From contig NW_027118693.1 in assembly GCF_036417845.1 (NCBI RefSeq), forward strand, positions 5,032,001 through 5,096,000: a stretch of DNA of 64,000 bases. Direction: 5' to 3'. Every line of letters begins with the position of its first letter. The first letter of the stretch is position 1. The stretch is from Apteryx mantelli. Taxonomy: Eukaryota; Chordata; Aves; Apterygiformes; Apterygidae. Below the pieces are notes generated by a model. It worked only from the letters and a program-made list of their open reading frames with translations. It searched no databases and was not told the DNA's origin. Position numbers and translations under genes: made by a program. Of the stretch, positions 47,326 to 59,080 are shown one piece after another.

Positions 47326-47929
47326 TCACAGCAGGAGATGTGGAAAGACAGTTCGCAGCATCCTAGTCCAGATGCTTTTGCTCCTGGGGATCTGATCCGG
47401 TCTGGTAAACTCGGAGGAATAAATTCTGGACAGCATTGCTAATTGCCGCAGTTGGTTTATTCCTGCTGTGATAGTAGCCCACCTGGTGAACCCGTCATCG
47501 ATGTCCACGGCAGTTGGCCAGGTTAACCGCACCATGCTCAGCACCCACTCCATTAGGGAGGGGGAAACGCTTTGGTTTTGCTGCTGCAGGGTGCGGAGGG
47601 TGTTGCACATCTGGCATCCTGGCACAAAGCCCCCGTCTTATCCAGTTCCCCTCTAGTAAAATAAACCACATCTGACCCAGCATCCCACAACCTTAACAGC
47701 CACTCTAGTAACCCTTCACGGGGCTGCTGCCTGTAGCGCCCCTGCTTATCCTGCAGCTCCGATGCTTTAAAATCACCAGCAGTTGTGGTCCCTTCAAACT
47801 GACTGCATGCAGTCCGCTAAGCCGCTGCTCTGCCACCGGCTGGGCAGCTGCCTCCCCTTCATGCTCTGGGTCTGACTCCAAACCAGGGAGGTCATCACAG
47901 TCCCAGATATTGCCATCCCAAATATTCAT
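47326..47929 (-). pseudogene. Endogenous retrovirus gag-like remnant, broken
   Basis: Minus-strand sequence that resembles a segment of avian endogenous retrovirus Gag (matrix-type region with LWDAGSD, later WPTAVDID and GINQLRQLAMLSRIY). It is split over at least two frames (about 47705-47929, 47495-47683 and 47326-47625), so it has frameshifts and no intact product. No protease, polymerase, envelope or clear LTR was found beside it. Its left neighbour on the minus strand is the dispersed repeat at 47930-48445. The assignment is by resemblance only. Confidence 0.45.
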
Positions 47930-48445
47930 TCACCACTTCTAATTTTTCAAATATACTTCAGAAAGGAAACAGATGGGTCTTTTCCAAAGTATTCATATTC
48001 ATATTTCCAAAGTATTCATTGATGAAAAGAAATGAAAAAATGGAAAGGCTACATCTCTGATTACTATGGTATACTGAACCAAAGTTAGTGTAAGTCTGTA
48101 CTACTTTTAGAATGACAGCCTATGAAGCAAAAAAACAAAACAAACCATGCATTTCTCTTTAATGGTAACTCCTTTACACAACTAAAACTGGAGAGCATAA
48201 AAACAAGCACTCAGAAGTACCATCTTCTGCATCTGAAATATAGTCTATCCAAGAAAGAAAACACATGCAAGCTAATATCAAAGGTAATTCACAGGTGGTG
48301 GGAAATGCAAAGAGCAACAAAATACATTTTAGTGTTTACAGAATGCTTTGTCTTTTTTTTTTTTTTAATATATATTCTCCATGATTTCCAGCCCGTATTT
48401 GATTTGGGCCTTCCTGTCCCGTGAGCTGATGCTTAACCAAAGATA
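47930..48445 (+). repeat. Dispersed repeat, direct copy of 30590-31140
   Basis: Second copy of the unrecognised direct repeat. It has a local duplication of ccaaagtattcat near 47981-48020 and a T run at 48352-48366 where the other copy has (TTG)n. It abuts the retroviral remnant. Confidence 0.6.
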
Positions 48446-49500
48446 GAAGACATTCCAGATGTCTTGTGAAACACATATAAATATGCAGCTTAAATGATTT
48501 AGATCATAATAGGTCACCTTTCAGGAAGGGTTCCTTGGAGGAGTTTATTGAAGATAACACTTCTGAGACCTGTCAAATCCCAAGTTTTCTTGGACGAGAG
48601 GCATAGCAGTTGCCTCTCTCTCCTGTTAATAAAGGCTTATTGGGGGGTAGTAGCAATAAACATGATTGGTGTGGACACTCTTTTCTTCTAATATGGCAGT
48701 ATTCTAGAAACTCTTTCCTTGTAATGCAGTAGTATCCCCCACTTAGCACTTAATTAACCATCCAAGTAACTCCCCAGTGCAGTGAAATAAGGGGCTGGGG
48801 GGGCAGGGTGGGCAGACAGGGTCCTGATCTCTCCCTGCCAAAGGGCTCGCTCCTTGGGCATCTCTGCTGCAACCTGCACACTGCGCACTGCCCCGGGCAC
48901 CAACACAAGACAGCCAGGGGCTGACATCCAGGAGGAGACCACAGAGAAAAGTCTTGACACAGTGAGATATTTTTCTCTAACATAGTTAACAAGGAAATGG
49001 TCTTGTCATGATGGAGCGCTCAGAGGAACTCTTGTGAGTGGCAATGCCACGGTTGTTACCTTTCCAAATGGGCAAATAAGGAAAACTTCCCAAGACAAAG
49101 TATTTCTTCAGAAAAGAATTGGCCTCTTACAACCACTTCTCCCAGATGTGCATACTACAGTGAGTGAGGTTGCAAGGCCTCAGAGCTTATTATTGAGCTG
49201 AAAACAAAGCAAATCCCAACATTGCTTTTGGACCCTGAAAATACTCGCCTGATGCTCAAGCACTTTCCTCTAAGTCAGCAAGAAATACTTGTAGGGTCAT
49301 AGCTGAGGATCAGCTTGCAAAGTTGAAGCGGTTTTATGCAAATAACTCTGCAAGGCCCCCCAGAGTTATGGTCCTCACCTTCGCACATGCTCCTCTCTTC
49401 CCTGAGGGAGTTGTTTCTAACCTGGCAGGTCAGCTGTCCATCTCAGCTGAGCACATTTCGCAATGTGTCACTAGGTTGGCTGAGGCCTGCAGTTTGTGAA
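48446..49500. other. No gene recognised
   Basis: Intergenic sequence with no recognisable frame or named repeat. Confidence 0.4.
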
Positions 49501-49559
49501 ACTCTTGCCAGGATCTCCTGCCAGGATGACCTAACTAAACCCCCAGGTTCAGCTGCTCA

Positions 49560-50245
49560 GAGACAAGTAGCACCACCAGCACCCAAGCCATGGGCCTGCT
49601 GCTGGTCTATCAGCTGCTAAGGCAGGAGTGACCTTGCATGCACATGCCCCAGCCAGGAGCCTGCTGCTAGCCTCTCAGAGGCTGAGACAGAAGTGACCTC
49701 CCAAGGAAGAACACAAACCTTCTCCATCAGAGAAGCTGAAAGGCCATCAGCAGCCGTGTGGGCTTGGGAGATGATTGTAAGATGATCTCCTCTGGCTGAG
49801 CAGCTGATAGGCCAGCACTTGGCTAATGCTTGGGGCAATTGGTTGTGAGGTCACTTCTGCCTGAAGACCTGATAAACCACCAAGAGGCACAGGGCTGGGA
49901 TGTTGATGGTGAGGTCATTTAGAACTGAGTAGCTGAGAGGCCAGAAACAGTTGCAGGGCTTGGATGGTGACTGTGAGATCACTTCTATCTCCGCCGCTGA
50001 CAGGCCAGCAGCAGGCACATGGCTCACATGGTGATTGTGAGGTCATTTCTGAGTATGTGACTGGATGGAAGCAAGAGCATGCTGATGTCATTTCCCTAAG
50101 AGAAGGAGAAAGATGAGCAGCAGGCCCCTTGGCTTGGCAGGTGCTTATGAGGTCTGTTGTGTCTGGTCAGCTGAAAGGCCAACAGGAGGCTGATGGGTGG
50201 GGACATTTTTGTGAGATCAGTTGTGTTTCAGAAGCTCATAGGCCA
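49560..50245. repeat. Degenerate tandem repeat, about 65 bp unit, with an orientation switch
   Basis: Repeated units built around gctgataggccagcag, a ggcttggatggtgattg-like middle and gtgaggtcacttctg. From about 49730 to 50245 six to eight units run forward (for example at 49803, 49931, 49996 and 50169). From about 49560 to 49720 two units are in reverse complement (gcctgctgctggtctatcagctgctaaggcaggagtgacct and cctgctgctagcctctcagaggctgag). Units are diverged and one is interrupted near 50080-50130. Confidence 0.75.
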
Positions 50246-50479
50246 TGAGAAATTCCAGAAGAAGAGCCCATGTGGCATGGGAGCAAGCCAGGAGGAGAAA
50301 ACCCATGCCCTGTGTTCTGGCAAAAATGCTGTGATCGGTGGCACAAGGTCCAATGGTGGCCAGTTACTAGCAACATCCCTCGGTGATCAACGCCTAGGGC
50401 AACGCTCTCTAACTTCTACATTAATGCCATAGGATGGAGCACGCTCTCAGCACGTTTGTAGACAATGCGCAATTGAGGG

Positions 50480-50585
50480 GAGCCCCAGAGCAACCTCGTC
50501 CAGTTCCCTCTGCTTTGAGCGTGGGGTGGGACTAGGTGACCTCCAGAGGTCTCATCCACCCTAAGTGCTGTGATTCTGTGAATCT
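50480..50585 (+). repeat. CR1 LINE 3' terminus
   Basis: Sense CR1 end: gggactaggtgacctccagaggtctcatccaccc followed by the characteristic terminal octamer repeat, here tgtgattctgtgaatct. In the older duplicate only the last bases (aatcacagcacttaggg at 29194-29210) remain, so the insertion probably predates that duplication. Confidence 0.8.
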
Positions 50586-50589
50586 TTCC

Positions 50590-53500
50590 CGAGAGATCTC
50601 GGTAAAGACGGCATAGGCAGAGGAAGAAGAAAGGACAGAGAGGCAGAAGAAGAGATAGGAAATATGTCAGTTTAAAAATAGTACTTCCTCAGAACAAAGT
50701 TTCTCCATTCAGAGTGTTGGGAAGAAAGGTCTCGGCATGACTGACTGTACCTGCATATATATATATGCAAATACAGGGAGCAAATACTATAATTCATGCA
50801 CATGGTCTTGCCACTAAAAAAGAAAGAAAAGCTTCATTAGAACTGAAAAAAATATCTGAACTTCTGGAAAGGAATATATAATTTCTTTTCCATTTTTGTA
50901 TGGAGATATTTTTTGGATAGGTTTTCAGGCCTTTATTCCTTTGCCCACATAGAGGGGCTATTGCTGCCTGAAATGCCCAGGGGTACCTGTGTTCCCATGT
51001 AGTGCTGGGAAATGTGACCCAGGACCTGCAGGAACCTTTCTGAAGCGTTAGCTGGTCACCAAGAGAAGTCTCTCAAGACCTCTCAGGAAGAAACCTTCTT
51101 TCTCTCCCTTGACTAAAAGGGAAGTCCAGACAACTGCATTAGACAGAGACAGCTGCACTGAAGGGCTCTGGCGTCGGGTGAGACCTGTCTCATCCCTGTT
51201 GTCACCTCAAATGGAGTTGCACTTCATTTACTGTGCAGGGAATGCAAAGGGAGTGCACCTCGATGTTTAGGGACTCCTTTAAGACATCACCACAACACAG
51301 GTGTGCTGAGATTTGTGCAAATTTGGCCATCCAAAAACAGAGTGTTTCATTGAAGCTGGTTGCCCTGCTTCCCCCTATCAGTCGAGAGAGCTCGACACCT
51401 CAGAGCAGGAATGGCTCTGCCCAAAGAGTAAGGAGTTGCATGGACTGTCCCAGGCAGGCAGTGGTTTGGGCCACTAAGCTCTGTGCGAGACATAAAAGTA
51501 TTTCTTTTTAATGGTGTGGGCCTGATTATAGCAAAAATGTTTAGAAAATGTCAATAAAAATGAAACAAGAAAGAAATTTTAAAAAGGATGTAAACAAGGA
51601 AATGTTTAGTCACACTTTTCAGTTTTTAACATTCTTTGTTCTTATAGCCCTCCTTGATTATGTTTTTGTGTTGTTGTTGTTGCTGGTGGTGTATTTTGTT
51701 TCTTAATATACTGGTCTTTAGAGGTGATTTTGGTGGTCTTTGTTAAGGAAAGTGATTTTCAGAATTGGGGTGGGATGCCGTCACAGGGTCATGGACGTCT
51801 GGTGCCATTGTAGGTGCCCTGGTCCCCCCTGCCCAGCCTCCTTCTGCAGCCCTGAGGGGCTCTGGTGTCCCACAGGTCCCCCGTGAGAGTTGCCAGGCCC
51901 AGGCAGGTACCTCAGAGACACCGGGGCCTCTCCAAGTGCTGCTGGGTGTTTTTTGGGTAGACACCTGAGCCAGGCCTGGAAAGGTGAAGAACTGTTTTCA
52001 ACATTCCAAAAATATGAACACACTTTCATCAGCAAAAATGATTGACTAATGTCAACGTCAATGTTTTCCCATGATGAAATAGTGGAAATTTTCAGGAAGA
52101 GTATTAATCTCAGGAGAAGAAATGTTGATCTGTCCCTCTCAACCTGCGTTACCACTGCTCTGTCCGTTATGCTGTGGATGTGGTATTAGTAATCTTTCAC
52201 ATAGTTGCACATGTCTTGATTCAACTGATCATTTCTAAAGGCATCTTTGCATCAGACTGTCTGGACTTAGGCACTTTCCATAGCTGCCCAGTTTTCCTCC
52301 TCCCTTTACTCTTTAGCCATTCAGATACCTCTCAACTCTCTGGTTGCTGCTCTGAGCTTCAGAGGGTCTGAAGCTTGCCTCGTCTTTCAGGAGTCGTATT
52401 GTCTCTTTAGCCAACTCCTTAGCTGTGTTTCCGTCTCTCCTTTCCTATCTATCATCTGTCAAAAACATCTCAGGAAAAGTTTTTCTTGTGGAAAGTGCAC
52501 CTCACTGGAGGCAGCTTGGCCTTAACATACAGTTGGGGAGTGTATTTTATTTTTTTACTAAACTCTATCACCTGTTGTATTTGTTTATTTGCAGTTAAGA
52601 AAAATCCTCCTGTGTCTGCAACTAGTTCTCTAAGGAAAGTAGGTGGGAATCAGTACATAGGAGCTGTAGCATTCAGCTACAGACTTGGGTGGAAAAGGTG
52701 CGCTCTAAGCCCCCAGTGGCTGATGAGGGAAATGGCAGGGCTGGGGAGGTGAGGAGGAAGGTTGGCCATAAACGTCTCACATGAAGGATGCTGCTTTTCC
52801 TACATGTCCAGACTTCCTTAGGGAAAATGAATTCCCTTCTTGTCCCCGGCCAGGTGTCCTGCCCAGTTAAGAGATGGGAATAGGGGCTTCCAGAGTGAGA
52901 CACTGCGACCTCTTGCAGATAAACGTCCTCTGATGAGACAAACTGAAATGCTGAAATTGGTCTGTCTTCAGTGTTTAGAGAGATCATCAGTGCTTATTTT
53001 AGTCTTCCTCAATAAACATTTCCCAGGAGGAGGGAGTACAAAGGACAAATTAAGTCACATCTTCAGCTGGGCCGCTGTTCCCAAGGGGGGCCAGGCTCCT
53101 GGGACAGAGGGAGCTCCTGGCAACCTGGCAGCACTGCTGAGAGACAGCTGCGTGCAGGAGCAGCTCTTCTGCAAAGAGCAGCAGGGCTCCAGGCACTACC
53201 TGCAAGTGCCAAGATGAGATGAAGAAGATGAGCAAGATGAGTGAGACAGAAGTTCAAGGCAATCAGGAGTGGGTAGACGGCTGAGAGCTCACTGGAGGAG
53301 AAATCTTCACAGCCCCTAACACAGTAAGTCTCTGGCTGCAGGGCAATGCAGCTGAGGCATCCTGAGGTTTTCTCTAAAGCTAGCACATCCCATGGCTGAT
53401 AGGGTCTGTCAGGATGGGTATCCCAGTCCCTCCTGTGTGGGGCAGGAGATGCTTTAGAGCAGGGATTCCCAGCCACTCCGTCAGAGGGAAACGGCGTCCT

Positions 53501-55510
53501 GCTACCTTCTCCCAGGGATGCTGCAGGGGTGTGAAGCAGGGGTGTGCACACAGATCTGCTCAGGGCTGTAATTCAGAGCAGTGTCTCTGCATCCCAGAGT
53601 GCTGTGTGTCCGGGACAGTGACTCTGCCTCCTGCGAGGGTCAGCACTCAGCCTGCCCGGGGAACTCCCCACGGTGCTGTGGGGAGAAGTTCTGGGTGGGA
53701 TGATTGACTGCCAGCAGGACATGTTCATTTTCCTGTTGAGAGGGTGCTGCATGGGTCAGGGCTGCTCTCAGCTCCGGCTCACCCTGAGAACATTTCTGGA
53801 GGGGGCTTTCCAAAAGCAAGGTCAAGACAGGCATACCTGAAAGGGAATCAGGAGTCTCTGCTTTCAGTTTTATTCACTTTGTTGGGATCTGTCAGGTTTA
53901 AACAGGGGATTGAGACTGCAAAATAGTGACAGTGAGAGAGGAACAAATGCCTTCATGCACCCCTCAGCCTACAGACAAAACCAGCATCACCTTTACAGCT
54001 TCATCAAGGTTTCTCTCAGATGCTCCTTAGCCCCTGCAAACACCAAGGTGCCCCTGGGCAGTGCCCTGCTCCCGGGAGGTTTCTGCAGGGCAGAGCTGAG
54101 CACCCAGTGGGTGGAATGGGGTCTGTGAGCACTGACATGACATGTGGCACAGAGAAAGAGCTGCCTGCAGGCACAGCTCCAGGCATAAGAGTCTCGTTCA
54201 AAGTGTGAGAGGAAACTACAAGCTCCAATGTCTCATCTCCTCTCCCAGCACAGCCCTCAAGGCTGTGGGGTCCAGGGCATGGGCTGTTTCCTCGCAGATG
54301 GACATCCGGAGAGGAGAAACTCCTGAGTGTCCCCTGTCTCTCCATGTCCCTTCTTCCTTTAGAAGAAATATCATGCTATTGCTGTGTGTTTCCCCACCTG
54401 TCCATGCTGCCCTTGTCCTTCCCCTTGGACTCTCTGGGCAGGGGCATTTCAGAGGCAATTCAGACACCAATCCTGCAGGTGCTGCCATGCAGACATGTCC
54501 TTGGCATTGAAGTGCCCAAGTGCCCCTCTAAACTGTGGGGCTCCGGGCAATGCCGTTTGGGGGCTGGGAAGGAGCCAACTCTCTCTTCAGGACACCCCAT
54601 CTTTAGGATGTCTGACTGTTTCTTGGGGGTGTCTGGCTGAGCTTCAAGCTGCCCTCCAGAAGGGCACAGTTCTCCCATTGCATCTGTGTGTTATCTAGGT
54701 GCCCCATGGAGAAGCCACCTAGATGCTAAGGCCGTGAAAATACTGCATGTGGGCAACTGGCAATACTCCGATGTCTTCCTGGCTAAAAGGGGAGTGCTGA
54801 GACCTTCCTCAGATACTCTGAGAAAGGCTCCTGGGCTTGGTGATCTGCATTTTGAAACCAGATTCCTCTGCTCTCAGCAGAGTCTTTTCTTTTTATGGTA
54901 ACATGAGTTCAGAAGTCCTCCGCCTCAGAGGTGCAAGCACAGGGCAGCTGGGAACAAGACTGATGGACACGCCAGCTCTCCTCGCTCTGCACTAAAGACA
55001 GAGTGAAGCCTTTGGCCTCTCAGGAATCACAGCTATTCACTCGAAGTGCAGCTGCAGTGCTGAGGATCTCTGTCTCCGAGAATCCTCCTCAGGGGTGACA
55101 GGGGAATCTAAAAGAAAACAAAAGAATCCTTAAAGCTATTGAAGAGCACACATTGTCTAGAACGGAGAGTGAAGATGCTGGAAAGCCCTTCAGCATTGTG
55201 AGTGGATGAAATCTGACTAAAACTGTGACTTTGAAAGTTTAGTCACCTGTGCTCCCATGTTCCCACTGCTGTGGGTCAGGACTGCCTCCTCCGGAGCCCA
55301 TGGGAAGAGGCCCCTGCTCCTCCCGGCAAACTCAGGCAGCACAGAGGGGAGCTCAAGCCATGGAGCTCAGTGACGGTCCTGGCAAGATGAGGAGAGATAA
55401 TGTGTATGTTTGGGGGGTTCTGTGCAAAACTATTGCTCATACAAAACTGTCTCCTGTCTTCTCACTGTCTCCTCTTCCTTGGATAGTCACAGTGGGCCCT
55501 GAGGGAGCAA
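50590..55510. other. 5' flank of the third OR14-like gene, no gene seen
   Basis: Duplicate of the 22.1-29.2 kb region, with about 1.4 kb less between 52.16 and 52.80 kb. Open frames recur in both copies through duplication only. Confidence 0.5.
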
Positions 55511-56446
55511 ATGCCCAACAGCAGCTCCCCCACTGAGTTCCTCCTTCTGGCATTTGCGGACACACGGGAGCTGCAGCTCTTGCACTTCTCGCTCTTCCTG
55601 GGCATCTACCTGGCTGCCCTCCTGGGCAATGGCCTCATCATCACTGCTGTAGCCTGCGACCGTCGCCTCCACACCCCCATGTACTTCTTCCTCCTCAACC
55701 TCTCTGTTCTGGACCTTTGCTCCATCTCCACCACTGTCCCCAAATCCATGGCCAATTCCCTGAGGGACACCAGGGCCATTTCCTACTCAGGATGTGCTGC
55801 TCAGATCTTTCTGCTTGTCTTTTTGGTCTCAGCACAATATTCTGTTCTCACAGTCATGGCCTATGATCGCTTTGTTGCTATCTGCAAACCCCTGCACTAC
55901 GAGACCCTCATGGGCAGCAGAGCTTGTGTCAAAATGGCAGCAGCTGCCTGGGCCAGTGGTTTTCTCCATGCTGTGCTGCACACTGGAAACACATTTTCAC
56001 TACCACTCTGCCAAGGCAACGTCGTGGAGCAGTTCTTCTGTGAAATTCCCCAGATCCTCAAGTTCTCCTGCTCAGACTCCTACCTCAGGGAAGCTGGGCT
56101 TATTGTCATTACTGCCTGTCTATTCTTTGGGTGTTTTGTTTTCATTCTTCTGTCCTATGTGCAGATCCTCACAGTCGTGCTGAGGATCCCCTCCGAGCAG
56201 GGACGGCACAAAGCCTTTTCCATGTGCCTCCCTCACCTTGCTGTCGTCTCCGTGTTTGTCAGCACTATCATGTTTTCCCATCTGAAGACCCCCTCCATGT
56301 CCTCCCCAGCTCAGGATCTGGTGTTTGGAGTTCTGTACGTGGTGGTGCCTCCAACACTGAACCCGCTCCTCTACAGCTTGAGGAACAAGGAGCTCAAGGA
56401 GGCACTGAAGAAATTGATTCCACTGGGACAATGTCAGCACCCATAA
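55511..56446 (+). CDS. OR14-like olfactory receptor, full length, canonical motifs
   Basis: A 311-residue single-exon receptor, roughly 90 percent identical by eye to the one at 21165-22100. It has MPNSSSPTEFLLLAF with an N-glycosylation site at residue 3, LHTPMYFFLLNLS at 53-65, cysteine 95, MAYDRFVAICKPL at 116-128 with the DRY arginine present, loop-2 cysteines 167, 177 and 187, KAFSMC at 234-239 and PTLNPLLYSLRN at 281-292. The frame is intact, and this is the best candidate for a working OR14-like receptor in the window. Differences from the other copy fall mainly in TM3 (LLVFLVSAQYSV versus LLLFLFSAENYL) and TM5 (GLIVITACL versus GLLVFSVCL), where odorant contacts are expected. It lies in the older inverted copy B and points away from its partner. 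Confidence 0.95.
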   Translation: MPNSSSPTEFLLLAFADTRELQLLHFSLFLGIYLAALLGNGLIITAVACDRRLHTPMYFFLLNLSVLDLCSISTTVPKSMANSLRDTRAISYSGCAAQIFLLVFLVSAQYSVLTVMAYDRFVAICKPLHYETLMGSRACVKMAAAAWASGFLHAVLHTGNTFSLPLCQGNVVEQFFCEIPQILKFSCSDSYLREAGLIVITACLFFGCFVFILLSYVQILTVVLRIPSEQGRHKAFSMCLPHLAVVSVFVSTIMFSHLKTPSMSSPAQDLVFGVLYVVVPPTLNPLLYSLRNKELKEALKKLIPLGQCQHP

Positions 56447-57206
56447 CTGTCCCACATGCATCCACTCATCGTTCACAGGGTATCTGGCATCAAGGCTCTG
56501 TGTTCTGGTCTTTCTTTCCTACTTTTTTACATCATTGTTAAAAGAACAATTGTTTTGCTTCATACCACTTTCCTCAGGAAACTCTCATTTGAATCTGACG
56601 CAGAGACCGTGTTGAAGCAGGAAGCCAGGCTTCCCCCTTCATCAGCAGAGATGGGGGAACCTCGGAGGCCGCTAGTCTGAGCTCCCTCAGATGCCCCCAG
56701 TGCAATGAGGGGAGTTTCCCTTTGCAGTGTCGCTTTCAGCACTGACACTGAGGGAGTTCAGGGGAACAGAGTCAGGCTCGGATGAGCACAGGTGGGCTGA
56801 GACCATGGGTCCCGTGTCCATTAGGAGAGCAACACTCAAAGCAGAGCAGGAGCAGAGAGGAGGGGAGGGGAGGAGAGTCCGGACACAGCTTGTGGGGACA
56901 GAGCCTGTGCTCCTCACAACCATCCCCCCACTGCCACAGCAGGAATTTCTGGGTTGCAGCCTTTGCATGGGACCAGCAGCTTTCCTGGAGACACATCCAG
57001 CAAAGCCAGCAGGACTTTCTCCTTTCAGGGCTATTCTCCCTATTTCCACCTGATCCTGCTGTGCTCTAGTGTGGCTATATGGGCTAAGCGCTCTCCTAAC
57101 GTGGTGGTGGTAGCATTGTGCTTCCCTGTGCATTCCTGTGAAGACAGGCAGGAGCAGGCTTTGAGCACCTTTATGCCAGAGCTGGTCTCCAGAACAACAT
57201 TTCTAT

Positions 57207-57212
57207 AATAAA
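57207..57212 (+). promoter_or_regulatory. Possible poly(A) signal of the third OR14-like gene
   Basis: AATAAA about 760 bases after the stop, at the position equivalent to 1411-1416. Confidence 0.35.
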
Positions 57213-58975
57213 AGGGGATCTCCTCTGTGATGTGCCTGAAGTCTGGCCTTTCTTCAGAAGGGGGGAGTCAAGAATACTCCCAAGGGATTGCACCACAAAA
57301 GGGCTTGCTGTTCTGCTTGTGAACTCCGTGGGCTCTGGAGAACAAGCTCAGAGTCTCCAAGTGATCTGTTAGGGACCACAGATTGGATTTGGGGCTCATT
57401 CCCCAGTGACCAGTGCCAGTGGAGATGGAGAATGGTCTCTGAGTTGCCCACCCAGGGCTATCGCACAGGTGACAGTGCTGATGGCAGATGGCCACTCTTC
57501 TGGAGGGGAATCTGAGCCCCCAGGAGAGCTCAGGGGATCTCCAGGGACAATGTGTGCCTGTGGGTGGGCAGTGAGTGGAGCCTCACAAAGTGAGAGACAG
57601 TCCATGGTGGAGTAAGCAGAATGTACAGCGCTAAATCCAGGTATGCACAGGGAAAGGAAGGCTCTGCAACCCGCGGAGAGGCAGTGGGGACCCTGGAGGC
57701 ACCGGGAAGGGGGCCTGGAGAGGGATTCGTGCACCCTCCGTGAAACACCACAGGCTGGAGTTAGTGCCCACCCAAACACATCTCCTGCCATTGCAAACAC
57801 CTTGGGGTCACTCTGAGCACTGTCCATGAGCACAGGCACGTGCCAGCAGTGTCAGTGGTGGTGATGCCTGTGTGGTTGGGCCCGCTTGCCACCTGAGCAG
57901 CATGGCCAGTGCCGAGTCAGGAGTTCCCCTGTGGTCCCATGGTCCCACAGTTCACTCACGCTGCAGAGCAGCAGTGTCAGCGTGGGGCCCTGCGGGGAGC
58001 ACCAGGGAAGGGTGCAGGCAGGGCTGGACAGGCCAGCGTGGACATTCGCACGTGGGGAAAGGCTCTGTGGGGAGCAGGGATGTCCCAGGAGAAAAGCAGG
58101 GCAGCATTCAGCGATGGAAAATGAGAACGAGAAACAGGTTTCTCCGCGCCGCAGCTCGGGGCAGGCTGCTCTGTCCCTGCGGCAGCAGGAGGTGCCGGAG
58201 GGGCTGCAGGGCCAGGGCTCTCGTGCTGTGCTGGTCAGCGGGGTGGGCATGGAGGATCTGCAGGCAGACAGGGAGGGGGATCTGCTGGACACAAGAGCAG
58301 GGGAGACAGAGAGTGACGGGTGTCATTGCGGGGCCTCCTCCCCCTTGCCGGGGAGCTGCTGCCCTTGTCCTTGGGCCTGGCCTGAGTTACGCTGTGGACA
58401 TGCCTGTGCCTGGCCCTGCACCTCTCAGGCCCTCACCCAACGCAGTCCCCGTCCTGCTGACCTGACTCTCCATCTCTACCTCGGACATACCTATGCACTG
58501 CAGTCAAAAAAGCATTGGCAAAGAAAGGTGGATGCAAGCAGATCCCAGAGAAGGTTGTGGACACAAAAGGTCCCCATACAGCAACTCTTGCTTGACAGCC
58601 AGATTAAATATGGAAGGAGTGATTTGGGTTTGGACCTGCTATGCAGCTACACTGCACAGAGTGTTATCTGGATGAAAAAGTGAAGGCAGCCCCTTGGGTG
58701 TGGTTTTACGATGGGCAGTTAGGAGAGCAGGGCTTTCTGTATCACAGCTCAAGTGTTTATGCACCATTTGTGACTGGGTTGCTGCTACAAAGAGTATGCT
58801 GTCAGGAGCAGCAAGAGCGGAGCTGCTGCATATGGGAAGGGGATCTGGGAGCCGAGGATGGCGGCAAGGCAGGCAGGGCAGTGACCCACTGGCAAGAGGT
58901 TCTGTCCTGCAGTGCCCAGACAAGAGGAACAGAGCAAGTTTGGGGATGGTTACCGGCATCAGGCACAGCCCAGTG

Positions 58976-59080
58976 ATCACCAGGCAAGACCGTAGGGCTC
59001 CAGCCAGCCCTGCTTGGCATGGGAGGTTGGACGGGAGACCTCCAGAGGTCCCTTCCCACCAAAACTCCTCTGCCACTCCA
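58976..59080 (+). repeat. CR1 LINE 3'-end fragment (third copy)
   Basis: Equivalent of 3060-3150; here the tail reads gggaggttggac and gacctccagaggtccc, slightly closer to the usual CR1 end. Confidence 0.65.

Noticed and set aside
57886..58683. 265-codon open frame (also 2103-2780, 18926-19603, 57872-58465)
   Set aside because: GC-rich flank open in several frames on both strands; small indels between the three copies change frame, so no frame is kept across copies.
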